Source: Pyrinomonadaceae bacterium (GTDB taxonomy: Bacteria; Acidobacteriota; Blastocatellia; Pyrinomonadales; Pyrinomonadaceae). Taken from it: a DNA stretch of 64,000 nucleotides. The stretch covers positions 1 to 64,000 of the forward strand of contig JAVEDP010000038.1 in the NCBI GenBank assembly GCA_030841085.1, read 5' to 3'. Positions 54,078 through 63,180 of this stretch are shown here, one piece after another. The notes below the pieces were generated by a model. The model worked only from the letters and a program-made list of their open reading frames with translations. It had not been told where the DNA came from and ran no database searches. A program made the position numbers and the translations under genes. How positions within the stretch are numbered: position 1 is the stretch's first letter; each line of letters starts with the position of its first letter.

Positions 54078-54243
54078 GTGATGGGTAATGAGTGATGAGT
54101 CATGAGTAATGAGGGATGAGTGATGAGTAGGCGCTAACAAGTTCAGAGTACAACCTTCAGGTTGCTCTTGCGCTGTTAAGAAGCAAGCTAAAGCTTGGAC
54201 TCTGAACTTCTGACTCACAACTCATCACTCATCACTCATCACT
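54078..54243. repeat. 'ATGAGTGATGAG' word palindrome enclosing family G copy 2
   Basis: Left arm 54078-54128 has GGTAATGAGTGATGAGTCAT. Right arm 54211-54243 has ACTCATCACTCATCACTCAT. Between them, 54141-54207 is family G copy 2 (GTTCAGAGTACAACCTTCAG ... TTGGACTCTGAAC). One repeat is nested in another. It lies just after the coiled-coil gene stop. Confidence 0.85.
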
Positions 54244-54267
54244 TATATCGCGTTGCAGCTAAATTTT

Positions 54268-55617
54268 ATGCCGAAGGAAACTTTATACGAGCGCGCCGGC
54301 ATTACCGACGTAGCAGAGTTCTATCGAACGAAGTTTGTTTCCGACGAAGTTCTGGATAACCGCTACTTCAAAGCACTCGATCGTTTCGACATTCGCTTTG
54401 CGCGCACCATGTGGGTTTACGATAACGTGCGCGCCGGCTCGTGCGTGCTCGAACTCGGCTGTGGCGCCGGCATGCTGGCGTTGCTTAAGCGAAAAGGAAT
54501 TGTGCTCACCGGTGTTGACCTCTCAAGTGAATGTGCGCTCGCCGCTCGCCTCAATGGTTACGATGCGACCTTCGCCGCGGAACTTTCACGTCTTCCCTTT
54601 CCTTCGGCCAGCTTCGATTATGTTGTCAGTCTCGACGTCTTGGGCCACGTGGAAGCAGAAGCAAAAGATGCGGTGCTCGCCGAAGTCAAACGCGTTCTGC
54701 GTCCCGGCGGGGTCACAATGCACGGAATTGAATGTACGGACCGCACCTCGCGCAAAGGCTACGACGAAATGAGCGCGGAAGAATTGCGTACCTTCATCGA
54801 GATCGATGGACACGTAGGTTTGGAAGAAGAGCAGGAGCAGGCGGCGCGCTTTCGCAAGTTTTTTTCCCACGTCGCCTGGGAGCCGCGTTACGCGCTCTGC
54901 CTCAGCGGCGAAGAGTTTCTCAAGCAGGCCGAACGTTACGGCCTCCCTTTCGAAGACGATTTTCTCGATTACCTGCGCGGCCTTTCGTTTAAGGAGCGGC
55001 GCGCCTTTGATATGGCGATGGGCTACGTGTTTGGAAAGGTCTCTGACCTCAACCTGCACTTGCCCAAGAGCGGGCTCTACGTGCTTGTGAAAGCGTCCGA
55101 CGCGTCGCTTGGTGCGTTCTATAACGAACACCGCGATCGCCGGAATCTTTTTTCAGACAGTTCTCAAGACGCGCTTTCATTAGCGAGCACGACAACTGTT
55201 GCCGAAGAACTTTGCCTGGACCGCAACCTCGAAGTCGAATTCGACGATGGCTGGTTCGAGCCAAACATGTTGCCGCCAATCGCGCGCTGGATGGGCCAAC
55301 AAGCCGCGGTTAAGTTTCGCGCAGCCAACGTTTCGGAAATTCGTCTGGACCTGATTACGCACCTGCCGGATCTAAGCACGCGGCCGCTCGGTGTGGAGTT
55401 ATTTCTGAACGGCGAGCGATTATGCGCCTTTTCACTTTGGCACTACGGTTGGCTGGAGTTGCGGATCCCGGTTTTCGAAAACTTAAGTGAACCGGCAAAC
55501 GGCGAGTTTGAATTGGAACTACGAACTGATCGCACTTGGCAGCCACGCCCCGTCGCCGGTGAAACGCGCGACGACCGAGAGCTGTCGATCGCCGTCTGCA
55601 ATATCGTTGTTCAGTAG
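54268..55617 (+). CDS. Class I SAM-dependent methyltransferase
   Basis: From ATG 54268 (a TTG at 54253 is also in frame) the protein has 449 residues. The SAM domain is seen as CVLELGCGAGMLALLKRKGI, LTGVDLSSECALAARLNGYD, FDYVVSLDVLGHVE and VLRPGGVTMHGIE. The C-terminal 150 residues are a beta-rich extension (VEFDDGWFEPNMLPPIARWM, LFLNGERLCAFSLWHYGWLE) like those appended to glycan-related methyltransferases. It lies in the export/glycosyltransferase cluster, so a sugar methylation role is plausible. Confidence 0.85.
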   Translation: MPKETLYERAGITDVAEFYRTKFVSDEVLDNRYFKALDRFDIRFARTMWVYDNVRAGSCVLELGCGAGMLALLKRKGIVLTGVDLSSECALAARLNGYDATFAAELSRLPFPSASFDYVVSLDVLGHVEAEAKDAVLAEVKRVLRPGGVTMHGIECTDRTSRKGYDEMSAEELRTFIEIDGHVGLEEEQEQAARFRKFFSHVAWEPRYALCLSGEEFLKQAERYGLPFEDDFLDYLRGLSFKERRAFDMAMGYVFGKVSDLNLHLPKSGLYVLVKASDASLGAFYNEHRDRRNLFSDSSQDALSLASTTTVAEELCLDRNLEVEFDDGWFEPNMLPPIARWMGQQAAVKFRAANVSEIRLDLITHLPDLSTRPLGVELFLNGERLCAFSLWHYGWLELRIPVFENLSEPANGEFELELRTDRTWQPRPVAGETRDDRELSIAVCNIVVQ

Positions 55618-55619
55618 GG

Positions 55620-55770
55620 CTGTCAGTGGTCAGTTGTCAGTTGTTCGTGCTTTGAACTTTGTACTTGGTTCTTCGTCTTCTGAAAGCCCGATAAATTAGG
55701 CAATTAACTAAGCGCAAAGTTCAAAGTACTAGCCACTAACAACTGACCACTGACCACTGACCACTGACCA
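55620..55770. repeat. 'GTCAGTGGTCAG' word palindrome with nested inner arms
   Basis: Outer arms 55620-55643 (CTGTCAGTGGTCAGTTGTCA) and 55740-55770 (CAACTGACCACTGACCACTG). Inner arms GCTTTGAACTTTGTACTTGG (55649) and GCAAAGTTCAAAGTACT (55713) are also inverted. It starts three bases after the methyltransferase stop and ends eight bases before the glycosyltransferase ATG. Confidence 0.85.
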
Positions 55771-55777
55771 ATACCTA

Positions 55778-56830
55778 ATGATTCGCAACGTCCTAATCTG
55801 CACAACGCAAGTTCCCTTCACCACCGGCGGCGCTGAGTCCCATGTCGCCGGACTGCGCGGCGCGTTGGTTGAGGCGGGTTACAACGCGGAAGTGGTGGCG
55901 CTGCCCTTCAAGTGGTATCCACCTTCCGAGATCATGCAGAGCGCGCTCGCCTGGCGTCTGCTCGACTTGAGCGAAGCCAACGGTAAGCCTGTTGATTTGG
56001 TGATCGGCATGAAGTTTCCCGCGTACTTCGTCGCACACGAGCGCAAGGTACTTTGGATCATGCATCAGTACCGCGCGGCTTATAACCTGTGGGGTACGCC
56101 ATTCGACGACCTCTCGACTTATTCGGATGGCGCGCAGGTGCGCCAATGGATTCAACAGGCGGACAATCGTTTGATACCGCTCGCCAGGAAAGTGTTTGCC
56201 AACTCAAAAACTGTTGCCGAACGTCTGCTCCATTACAACCAAATTGAGAGTGAGCCGCTGTATCATCCGCCGCCGCGCGCGGAAAGTTTGCGCTGCGGCG
56301 AGCAGGGTGATTACATTTTTTATCCCAGCCGTCTTGAACCTCAGAAGCGACAGGAATTGCTGATTGAGGCGGCGCAGCACTTGCGCACGCCGTTAAAGAT
56401 TGTTCTGGCCGGCGGCTCTGGCGATCCGAAACGTTACGAAGCGTTAGTCAAGAAACAAGGTGTCGCGGATCGCGTGTGCCTGCGTGGCTTCGTATCCGAA
56501 TCGGAAATCATTGATTTGTACGCAGACGCGCTGGGAGTTTGTTATTTGCCGTTTGACGAAGACTACGGTTACGTCACGCTCGAGGGGATGCTCTCGGGCA
56601 AGCCGGTGGTGGTCGCGCGCGATGGCGGTGGTGCGGCGGAATTCATTGATCACGACAGCGAAGGCCTGATTGTCGAACCGGAACCAGAAGCGATCGCCGC
56701 CGCCCTCGACTCACTTTATTCCGATCGACCGCGAGCACACGCTATGGGCCAACGCGGCCGCGACAAGCTGCTGGCGCTGAATCTCTCCTGGTCCAACGTG
56801 GTCCAAAGGCTAATCAACGGCGCCGGGTAA
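55778..56830 (+). CDS. Glycosyltransferase family 4 protein
   Basis: The 350-residue protein has the GT-B fold of GT4: an N-terminal TTGGAESHVAGLRGALVEAG, a central YIFYPSRLEPQKRQELLIEA, VCLRGFVSESEIIDLYADAL, and the C-terminal EDYGYVTLEGMLSGKPVVVA with the donor-binding EDYG...E and GLIVEPEPEAIAAAL. It adds a sugar from a nucleotide donor. The acceptor and linkage cannot be read. It is part of the surface glycan cluster. Confidence 0.9.
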   Translation: MIRNVLICTTQVPFTTGGAESHVAGLRGALVEAGYNAEVVALPFKWYPPSEIMQSALAWRLLDLSEANGKPVDLVIGMKFPAYFVAHERKVLWIMHQYRAAYNLWGTPFDDLSTYSDGAQVRQWIQQADNRLIPLARKVFANSKTVAERLLHYNQIESEPLYHPPPRAESLRCGEQGDYIFYPSRLEPQKRQELLIEAAQHLRTPLKIVLAGGSGDPKRYEALVKKQGVADRVCLRGFVSESEIIDLYADALGVCYLPFDEDYGYVTLEGMLSGKPVVVARDGGGAAEFIDHDSEGLIVEPEPEAIAAALDSLYSDRPRAHAMGQRGRDKLLALNLSWSNVVQRLINGAG

Positions 56831-56879
56831 TCCGAACATGAGCGCCAGATGTGGCGGGGAGCAAAACGCCCACACTTAA

Positions 56880-58364
56880 ATGAGACGCCCGCAACTCAGC
56901 CGCCTCGAGGTGGTCCTACTGGCAGTCAGTCTGCTCGCCTGCATCGTTTACTTTGCCGAGGTGTCGCACAACTCGCCCACCTTTTTCGTCGACGAAGCAT
57001 CGATCGCCTACAACGCACACACCATTTCTCAAAGCGGCGTCGATGAACACGGCGAAAGATTTCCGCTCTACTTTCGCGCCTTCGGCGAATACAAGAATCC
57101 CGTCTTCATCTATGCGCTGGCGGCGCTGTATCGCTTTACGGGACCCAGCGTGTTTGCCGCACGCTTGCTGAGCGCGTTGCTGGGAATGGCGGCCGCGTTG
57201 TTGCTTGGACTGCTGGCTATACGCATCACAAAGCAACTCGGCGCGGGCCTGCTCGTCTTTTTGAGTGTCTTGCTTACACCGTGGACATTTGAAATTAGCC
57301 GCCTCGTCTTCGAAGTCGCCATCTTTCCCGCGCTGCTCGCTGGTTTCCTGTTGCTGCTCTATGAAGCTTCGCGCCGCATGCAATGGTCCTGGCGCATCGC
57401 TGCGGGACTCGGCGCACTGCTGGGCCTGATGACCTACACCTATTCGATTGGACGCTTGCTCGCGCCGCTGTTCGCGCTGGGGCTCGCGTTCTTTTTCACG
57501 CGCAACCGTCGCCGGGGAATAGTCCTCACCTGGATTGTTTTCGCTGTCATGCTGCTGCCGCTTGCGACGTTTAGCCTGCGGCACCCCGGCGCGCTCAGCG
57601 AACGATACAAGTTTGTTACTTACGTTAAGCCGGGAGATACAAATACGCGGATCGTGCTGCGGTTTGTACAAAACTATGCTGGCAACTTTGGTCCCGGGAA
57701 TTGGTTCCTCAAGGGCGATCCGGAACCACGTCATCACCTGCAATGGCACGGGAGCCTGCTTCTCGGCATGGTGCTGCTGGCGGCAATTGGATTTGTCGTT
57801 GTAATCCGCGGGCACTGGCGAGAAGCGTGGTGGCGATTCATTCTTTACGGCCTGGCTGTCGCTCCCATTCCCGCGTCACTTACGCTCGATCATTTCCACA
57901 CGCTGCGCTTGATTGCGCTGCCAATTTTTCTTTTTGTGCTGATGATGACGGCGATCCAGTTTCTTTCGGCGGAAGCGAGGCCACGACCACGCGCCAGACG
58001 CGCGCTACTCGCGACGCTGGCAGTCTTCTTGTTGGTCCAGGGATCCATTTTTCAATGGAAGTTTTATGCGGCCCCGACGCGCGTGGATGCGTTTGACAGT
58101 TATTATCCTGAACTGCTCAACGCGGCGCTGGCCCAGCCGGAGCGACCCGTTTACTTACTCGATAAAACTCCGGCGGCCTACATGTACGCGTATTGGTATG
58201 CGACGCTGCGCGGTCTGGATTTGCATAATTTTCAACGCGCCAGTCAAACGACGCCGCCGCCGGCCGGTGCGGTAGTCATCAGCCACGAATTGCCGTGCAC
58301 GAGTTGTGAAATGATTTTGGAGCGCGGACAGTTTCGTGTTTATAAAGTAAACAGCAAACAGTAA
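56880..58364 (+). CDS. ArnT/PMT-like membrane glycosyltransferase (GT-C)
   Basis: The 494-residue protein has about 11-12 membrane segments. A large first periplasmic loop has FFVDEASIAYNAHTISQSGV, with the Asp-Glu pair typical of GT-C enzymes using polyprenyl-phosphate sugars, then FPLYFRAFGEYKNPVFIYAL. It probably transfers a lipid-phosphate-linked sugar in the periplasm. The final residues Asn-Ser-Lys-Gln and stop are encoded by the left arm of a palindrome shared with the convergent gene. Confidence 0.85.
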   Translation: MRRPQLSRLEVVLLAVSLLACIVYFAEVSHNSPTFFVDEASIAYNAHTISQSGVDEHGERFPLYFRAFGEYKNPVFIYALAALYRFTGPSVFAARLLSALLGMAAALLLGLLAIRITKQLGAGLLVFLSVLLTPWTFEISRLVFEVAIFPALLAGFLLLLYEASRRMQWSWRIAAGLGALLGLMTYTYSIGRLLAPLFALGLAFFFTRNRRRGIVLTWIVFAVMLLPLATFSLRHPGALSERYKFVTYVKPGDTNTRIVLRFVQNYAGNFGPGNWFLKGDPEPRHHLQWHGSLLLGMVLLAAIGFVVVIRGHWREAWWRFILYGLAVAPIPASLTLDHFHTLRLIALPIFLFVLMMTAIQFLSAEARPRPRARRALLATLAVFLLVQGSIFQWKFYAAPTRVDAFDSYYPELLNAALAQPERPVYLLDKTPAAYMYAYWYATLRGLDLHNFQRASQTTPPPAGAVVISHELPCTSCEMILERGQFRVYKVNSKQ

Positions 58365-58429
58365 ACAGCAAACAGCCGGAACTCGCGTGCACTGCTTTGC
58401 TGTTTGCTGTCTGCTGTTTACTGTTTGCT
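58346..58429. repeat. 'AAACAGCAAACAG' palindrome shared by two convergent gene ends
   Basis: Left arm 58346-58376 (GTAAACAGCAAACAGTAAAC) and right arm 58395-58429 (GCTTTGCTGTTTGCTGTCTG, then CTGTTTACTGTTTGC). Each arm, read on its own strand, has AGC-AAA-CAG-TAA, giving Ser-Lys-Gln-stop for the genes ending at 58364 and 58418. Confidence 0.9.
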
Positions 58430-59203
58430 CTCTTCCGGTAGTTCCCGAAACGATGAGCGCAGACTGCAAAAGAGGTTGAAGCGAATCACCAGCCAGACCG
58501 CAGTCAGACCATCGATCATCGTAACTTTTTTGCCTTCGTCATAAGTGCGCCCGTAGTAGCTGATCGGCACTTCGTAGATCGGCACTTTCAACTTGGCTAT
58601 CTTGGCCACCACCTCAACCTCAAAGCCAAAGCCGCTCGAGACAATCGTCATGTTGCGAATGATGTCGCCGCGAAACGCTTTGTAACCGGTTTCGACATCG
58701 GTCATGTTCAGGTTGGTCAGCGAATTGGAAAGAAACGTCAGGAACTTGTTGGCGACGTAGTGATAGAAATACAGAACCCGCGTGGCCCGGCGCACGAGAA
58801 AGCGGGAACCGAAGACAGCGTGTGCATGCCCTTCGAGTATCGGACGAATCACGCCGTAAATATCCGTCGGGTCATATTCGAGATCCGCATCCTGAACGAT
58901 AACAATCGCTCCAGTGGTCAGCGCGAATCCGGTTTTAAGCGCTGCGGTCTTGCCGGCGTTACGCGGCTGCCGCACTACACGCACCTGGCTATGCGTTGCC
59001 GCAAGCTCGGCCGCGACCTCGCCTGTGCGGTCGGTTGAGCAGTCGTCGACGATGATGATTTCGAGCAGGCAGGGAACGTCCAACAATTTGCGCACCACCT
59101 CGGCCAAAGTCGCCTGCTCGTTGTAAACCGGCACGACTACGGACAGACAAGCCGGGTACTGCTCGCTGTCCTGCGACTCATGATTGTTTTGGGCGTGATT
59201 CAT
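58418..59203 (-). CDS. Glycosyltransferase family 2 (dolichyl-phosphate-mannose synthase-like)
   Basis: From ATG 59203 the protein is 261 residues; an extended frame to 59362 overlaps the upstream gene and is not used. GT-A motifs: SVVVPVYNEQATLAEVVRKL, IIIVDDCSTDRTGE, VIVQDADLEYDPTD, and GYKAFRGDIIRNMTIVSSGF with GFEVEVVAKI. No C-terminal membrane helices. It probably makes a polyprenyl-phosphate sugar, a donor for GT-C enzymes like the one at 56880. It starts four bases after the stop of the upstream membrane protein. Confidence 0.88.
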   Translation of the reverse strand: MNHAQNNHESQDSEQYPACLSVVVPVYNEQATLAEVVRKLLDVPCLLEIIIVDDCSTDRTGEVAAELAATHSQVRVVRQPRNAGKTAALKTGFALTTGAIVIVQDADLEYDPTDIYGVIRPILEGHAHAVFGSRFLVRRATRVLYFYHYVANKFLTFLSNSLTNLNMTDVETGYKAFRGDIIRNMTIVSSGFGFEVEVVAKIAKLKVPIYEVPISYYGRTYDEGKKVTMIDGLTAVWLVIRFNLFCSLRSSFRELPEESKQ

Positions 59204-59207
59204 TCCG

Positions 59208-61883
59208 CTACTTCTTCTCGATCCCTTCATATTCGCCCGAGGCTCGGAAGGCTCGCGACACGCGGCCAATTTCTCCAGATCTTTCAATCTCCCGGACCCA
59301 GAAATTGAAGCCGTCGAGATTCTTATCCGGCGGATCATCAGGATTGCGCCGCAGGTAACCAAAATAGTGAAGCAGAACCAGCGAACGGTTCTCTTCTTTC
59401 TTAACCAGTTCGGGGTTGTCCACGATCGCGAGCAAAGCCTGCGCGCGTGTCAGCAACCCGCCGTTAAGTTTCTCAATTAAGGCGGCACGCTCCGCCGGCG
59501 CGAGGCTGATGCCGGCATGTTCGCTCAACGTATCGACATAACGCTCGTTCGTCATCGTTTGATAGAGACTGCGAAACTTCGCTCGCTCGACCCAGGCAGC
59601 GGCAAACTCGTTGATGTTAGCTTCAAGTCTCCCTTCGTCGGCGAAGTTGGCCGTCACTCCCCTACCGATGATCTTCACGTCCGGCATGAATTCCGCGTAA
59701 CGCGGCAGCGCACCAAAGGACACCAGGTAAAGACGGTAAAGTTTCTGACTCCGCTCGCGATAATCGCCGAGCACGTTGACTGGATTCTCGTTGAGTAACG
59801 TTGTCCAGTCTTTGAGCTCCAGGGCAAAGGGCATCGCCGCTTCCGTCTTCGCCTGCGGCTCGGTTTTCACGACCGCATAAAGATCGTCGCGCCCATCGAA
59901 ACGATTGACGTACCGCAACCGCCCGTTTACGACTGCCCGCGCCAGAAAAGTTTCATAGTCGACGCGGCGCTCGGGCGCAATCAAGTGGTTCTCGACTACG
60001 ACATAGGACGCGGGAATTTTTTCGAGGAGATCCATGAACTGCGGCGTTATAGTCCCGCTGCGTGTCATAGTCTCAATGTCATATTCGTACGGCGTAATGA
60101 AGCCGGACGTGCCGACGATGAGTGGCTTGGCGTGATCCGCTGCACGCAGGATATGGTGGTGGTTAAAGTCGGCGCCGGCCGGAAGCACAACTATCCCCGC
60201 GCTCATCGGAGTTTTTTTAAGCCGCAGCGTTACCGCGTCAGGATAAACATCACCACGCATGAACTTCAATGGCGCGGCGTTAAGTTCGAAAAGAAGCAAA
60301 ACGCATAACACTAAGTAGACTGCCGCGGGTCGAACAAGCGGGACCTTGAGAACGATCCTTTCTGAGAGCCGCTTCGCTCCAAGGCCGGCAAGCAGCGCGA
60401 TACCGAGATATGCGATCATGGCGCCACGCGTTACGACCCGCATACCTTTGAAGAGTGGAACAACATCATAGAGAATCCGGTAGACAAAGAAGTTCCAACC
60501 TAGCGAGTAGCAGAAGCCGACGATGACCCAGACCAATCCCAGCCAGAAGGCCTCCGTGCGGCGCGGTGAACGAAGAGTTTCGATTAGACTTGCGTTATCC
60601 CCACGCCTGAGAAAGCTTGGATATGCGAGGCAGAGTCGCGTCAGGATGGCGACGAGCAGAAGGGACAGAGCACGCTCCGATGTGACGTGATTAAAGAGAC
60701 CGCGGAAGACATCAAGTCCCTCAAACCCGATAGCCATAATGGCGACGGCAAGCGAGAGAACAATGAGCGTGTCGAGCCAAAAGAGTAATCGCTTGCTCGC
60801 CGATGCTTTGTCCACACGCTCACCGGCTTGAGCCGGCTCGATCATAACCAGCGCCGCTAACGAGAGCAGCAAGGGCAGAAGTCCGGGAAACAATTTAAAC
60901 TTCCAACCCTCGTTAATATTGCTGCCGAAACCGCTCCAGAACTTGTTGCGCACCTCGACCGAAAGCCAGTGAATCGGCCAAGCAGACTCAGACTGCACGT
61001 CCTCGATGCGGCGCGTGAAGCCATACATCCTTGAAACCCAATAGTAAGGCAACATAAACGGCAACAACGCCACTGCGGCCACACCGAGCGCGACCGCGCC
61101 ACGTCGCCAGAAAGCGTGATCGCGCCACAGTCCATAACGCGTCAACAAAATAGCGGCCGACAGTGCAAACGGCAGCAGTGATAGGGTAAGCCAGGAAATC
61201 GTTGTCAGTCCCGAAAGAAAGAATGCGCAACCGAGCCATAACGCGCGCTTCCAACTGCGTTTGCGCGCAAATAATACGAGTGCTTCAAAAAGCAACGGCA
61301 CCCAGGGAGAGAAGAGATAGGCCACCTGCGACATCATGCCAAAGCGGTACGGAATAAACGCGAAGATGATCCCGGAAACCCAGGCCACGCCATAGGAACC
61401 GGTCAGGGTACGCGCGAGCCTGAATGCAGCGTAACCACATAGAGCGAAGCCGCAAAAAATTGCCACCGCATGGACCGTCAGCGGTCGCGCTCCCAACGCG
61501 AATAGTGGAAAGAAAAGCATCGCAATGCCGTAGCTGTGCTCGCTGAAGGCTAGAGTGTAACGGTATGGATAGAAGACGTTCGCGTGGAAAAGATTGAGCG
61601 GGTCAGTAAAGGTGGCGTGATAATCCCACCAGAGAATCCAGGAAATGAGATAGGGGTCACCCGGATCTACGACTGCGTCGCGCAGCCGTGTCACATAAGG
61701 CCACGTCAGTACGGCCGTCATCGCGAAGAAAGTAAGGACGATTAGTAACTCGCGGATCGGTGGGTGCCGGACAACGGCGCGCCAGACAGAACGGAGTTTA
61801 CTGGAATACGATATGACCCTGTTGGCTTTCAGTCTTCGGGAGTTAGGCTCGGAAATGATAAGGTGCACCTCTTCTTCGCGCAT
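59208..61883 (-). CDS. Polytopic membrane protein (GT-C-like) with C-terminal DUF4214
   Basis: The 891-residue protein has about 12 membrane segments in the first 500 residues (FFAMTAVLTWPYVTRLRDAV, DPGDPYLISWILWWDYHATF) and resembles GT-C glycosyltransferases with a loop acidic pair. A soluble region of about 200 residues follows. The C-terminus has DUF4214-like parts (ERYVDTLSEHAGISLAPAER and LLHYFGYLRRNPDDPPDKNL, DGFNFWVREIER). This fusion is uncommon. The GT2 gene downstream, four bases away, is likely co-transcribed and could supply its lipid-linked sugar. Confidence 0.8.
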   Translation of the reverse strand: MREEEVHLIISEPNSRRLKANRVISYSSKLRSVWRAVVRHPPIRELLIVLTFFAMTAVLTWPYVTRLRDAVVDPGDPYLISWILWWDYHATFTDPLNLFHANVFYPYRYTLAFSEHSYGIAMLFFPLFALGARPLTVHAVAIFCGFALCGYAAFRLARTLTGSYGVAWVSGIIFAFIPYRFGMMSQVAYLFSPWVPLLFEALVLFARKRSWKRALWLGCAFFLSGLTTISWLTLSLLPFALSAAILLTRYGLWRDHAFWRRGAVALGVAAVALLPFMLPYYWVSRMYGFTRRIEDVQSESAWPIHWLSVEVRNKFWSGFGSNINEGWKFKLFPGLLPLLLSLAALVMIEPAQAGERVDKASASKRLLFWLDTLIVLSLAVAIMAIGFEGLDVFRGLFNHVTSERALSLLLVAILTRLCLAYPSFLRRGDNASLIETLRSPRRTEAFWLGLVWVIVGFCYSLGWNFFVYRILYDVVPLFKGMRVVTRGAMIAYLGIALLAGLGAKRLSERIVLKVPLVRPAAVYLVLCVLLLFELNAAPLKFMRGDVYPDAVTLRLKKTPMSAGIVVLPAGADFNHHHILRAADHAKPLIVGTSGFITPYEYDIETMTRSGTITPQFMDLLEKIPASYVVVENHLIAPERRVDYETFLARAVVNGRLRYVNRFDGRDDLYAVVKTEPQAKTEAAMPFALELKDWTTLLNENPVNVLGDYRERSQKLYRLYLVSFGALPRYAEFMPDVKIIGRGVTANFADEGRLEANINEFAAAWVERAKFRSLYQTMTNERYVDTLSEHAGISLAPAERAALIEKLNGGLLTRAQALLAIVDNPELVKKEENRSLVLLHYFGYLRRNPDDPPDKNLDGFNFWVREIERSGEIGRVSRAFRASGEYEGIEKK

Positions 61884-62071
61884 TGCGAGACACAGGACAC
61901 AGACTTGATTTATTGCAATTCTTAACAGGCTGAAGGACGAGCATTTTCAATGTCTCAAAAATGGATGTCAAGAACAGCCTCTGACCGGGCATCTGGTTGC
62001 TCCTGCTTTGCGTCGAGAGCCGCCTTACCGGAGAATGTGCTTTTCACCGCCGGCTTTGCTCCGCAACCACG

Positions 62072-62800
62072 ATGACCCCGACACCAGGAATTCTCATTGC
62101 TATCCCGGCCTACAACGAGGCCGGCACAATCGCCGCCATCGTCGGGCGCGTTCGTGACTCATTGCCGGATTACGATCTGCTGGTGGTCAACGACGGGTCA
62201 CAAGATGCAACCGGCCAGATTCTTGAACAACTCAATGTCAGAGTTGCCGCGCACATGTGTAACCTCGGTTATGGGCGCGCGGTGCAGACGGCGATCATGT
62301 ACGCCCTTGAATGCGGGTATGACGCCTTGGTGACACTTGATGCCGATGGTCAACATCAGCCGGAGCAAATCGAGTCGTTGCTCAGTGAGTTTAAGCAAGA
62401 AGGCTGGGACGTACTCATTGGATCGCGTTATATCTCTGCCCGCAGCTACCGCGGCGCCCCATTGGGCCGGCGTCTGGGCATGCAGCTTTTCTCGGTGCTG
62501 GTGAAGCTGATCATCGGCCGGCGCGTCTACGACACAAGTTCAGGACTCAAGGTCATCAGGCACACCGTGTTTGAACCTCTGACACACTGGCACTTTGTGG
62601 ATTTCCACGCCGAGGCCATCGTGTATCTAATGCGGCTCGGATACCGCATTGGTGAATTCCCTGTAACCGTCACCGAGCGAACCCAGGGTCGCTCGATGTA
62701 TACACCGATTAACTATTTTAAGTACCCACTCAAGACCTCGATGCTGGTGTTGCTCGGCATCATTGAGGCTGCTTTAACTCGCAGGAGGCATCGCTCATGA
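62072..62800 (+). CDS. Glycosyltransferase family 2 (polyprenyl-phosphate sugar synthase-like)
   Basis: From ATG 62072 the protein has 242 residues; an upstream start at 61997 is possible but adds an untypical leader. Motifs: ILIAIPAYNEAGTIAAIVGR, LLVVNDGSQDATGQIL, LVTLDADGQHQPEQIESLL, and the end GEFPVTVTERTQGRSMYTPI. The gene overlaps the DUF2304 gene by ATGA. This GT2-DUF2304 pair is a common arrangement in surface glycan clusters. Confidence 0.88.
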   Translation: MTPTPGILIAIPAYNEAGTIAAIVGRVRDSLPDYDLLVVNDGSQDATGQILEQLNVRVAAHMCNLGYGRAVQTAIMYALECGYDALVTLDADGQHQPEQIESLLSEFKQEGWDVLIGSRYISARSYRGAPLGRRLGMQLFSVLVKLIIGRRVYDTSSGLKVIRHTVFEPLTHWHFVDFHAEAIVYLMRLGYRIGEFPVTVTERTQGRSMYTPINYFKYPLKTSMLVLLGIIEAALTRRRHRS

Positions 62801-63144
62801 GTCTGCAAGGCGTTCTTGTTCTCAACCTAATTGCGCTCGCGCTTCTTTTGTGGGTGCTTAATCTCGTCAGGCATGGACGGCTCTATGTCGGCTACGGTGT
62901 GATTTTCGTAATCGCTGCGCTGGGTACGACGTTGCTTGTTTCGGTGCCTTGGCTGCAGACGACTTTGACCCACGTCATCGGCGCAGTTTTTCCGGTGTCA
63001 GCTCTAACGTTGCTGGCGCTGTGCTTTATCGTCTTAATGCTTTTGTACACGCTAACGCAGCTTACGATTGTTTCGAACCGCCTCTCGAAGCTGGTGCAGG
63101 AGCTGGCCATCGAGCGAGCGAAGCGCGGCGGCGATGCGCGCTAA
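62797..63144 (+). CDS. DUF2304 domain-containing membrane protein
   Basis: The 115-residue protein has three hydrophobic segments (VLVLNLIALALLLWVLNLV, VIFVIAALGTTLLVSVPWL, FPVSALTLLALCFIVLMLLY) and a basic-acidic helical tail (LSKLVQELAIERAKRGGD), matching DUF2304. Its ATG overlaps the GT2 stop by four bases. DUF2304 proteins usually follow GT2 genes and may anchor or assist the enzyme at the membrane; this is inferred from neighbourhood. Confidence 0.85.
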   Translation: MSLQGVLVLNLIALALLLWVLNLVRHGRLYVGYGVIFVIAALGTTLLVSVPWLQTTLTHVIGAVFPVSALTLLALCFIVLMLLYTLTQLTIVSNRLSKLVQELAIERAKRGGDAR

Positions 63145-63180
63145 TGCCCAGCCCCAGGAATTGCGAAATCAACTGTGCGA

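Noticed and set aside
59203-59362. N-terminal extension of the GT2 protein
   Set aside because: It would overlap the upstream gene's C-terminus by 155 bases; the GT2 family motif begins soon after the internal ATG at 59203.
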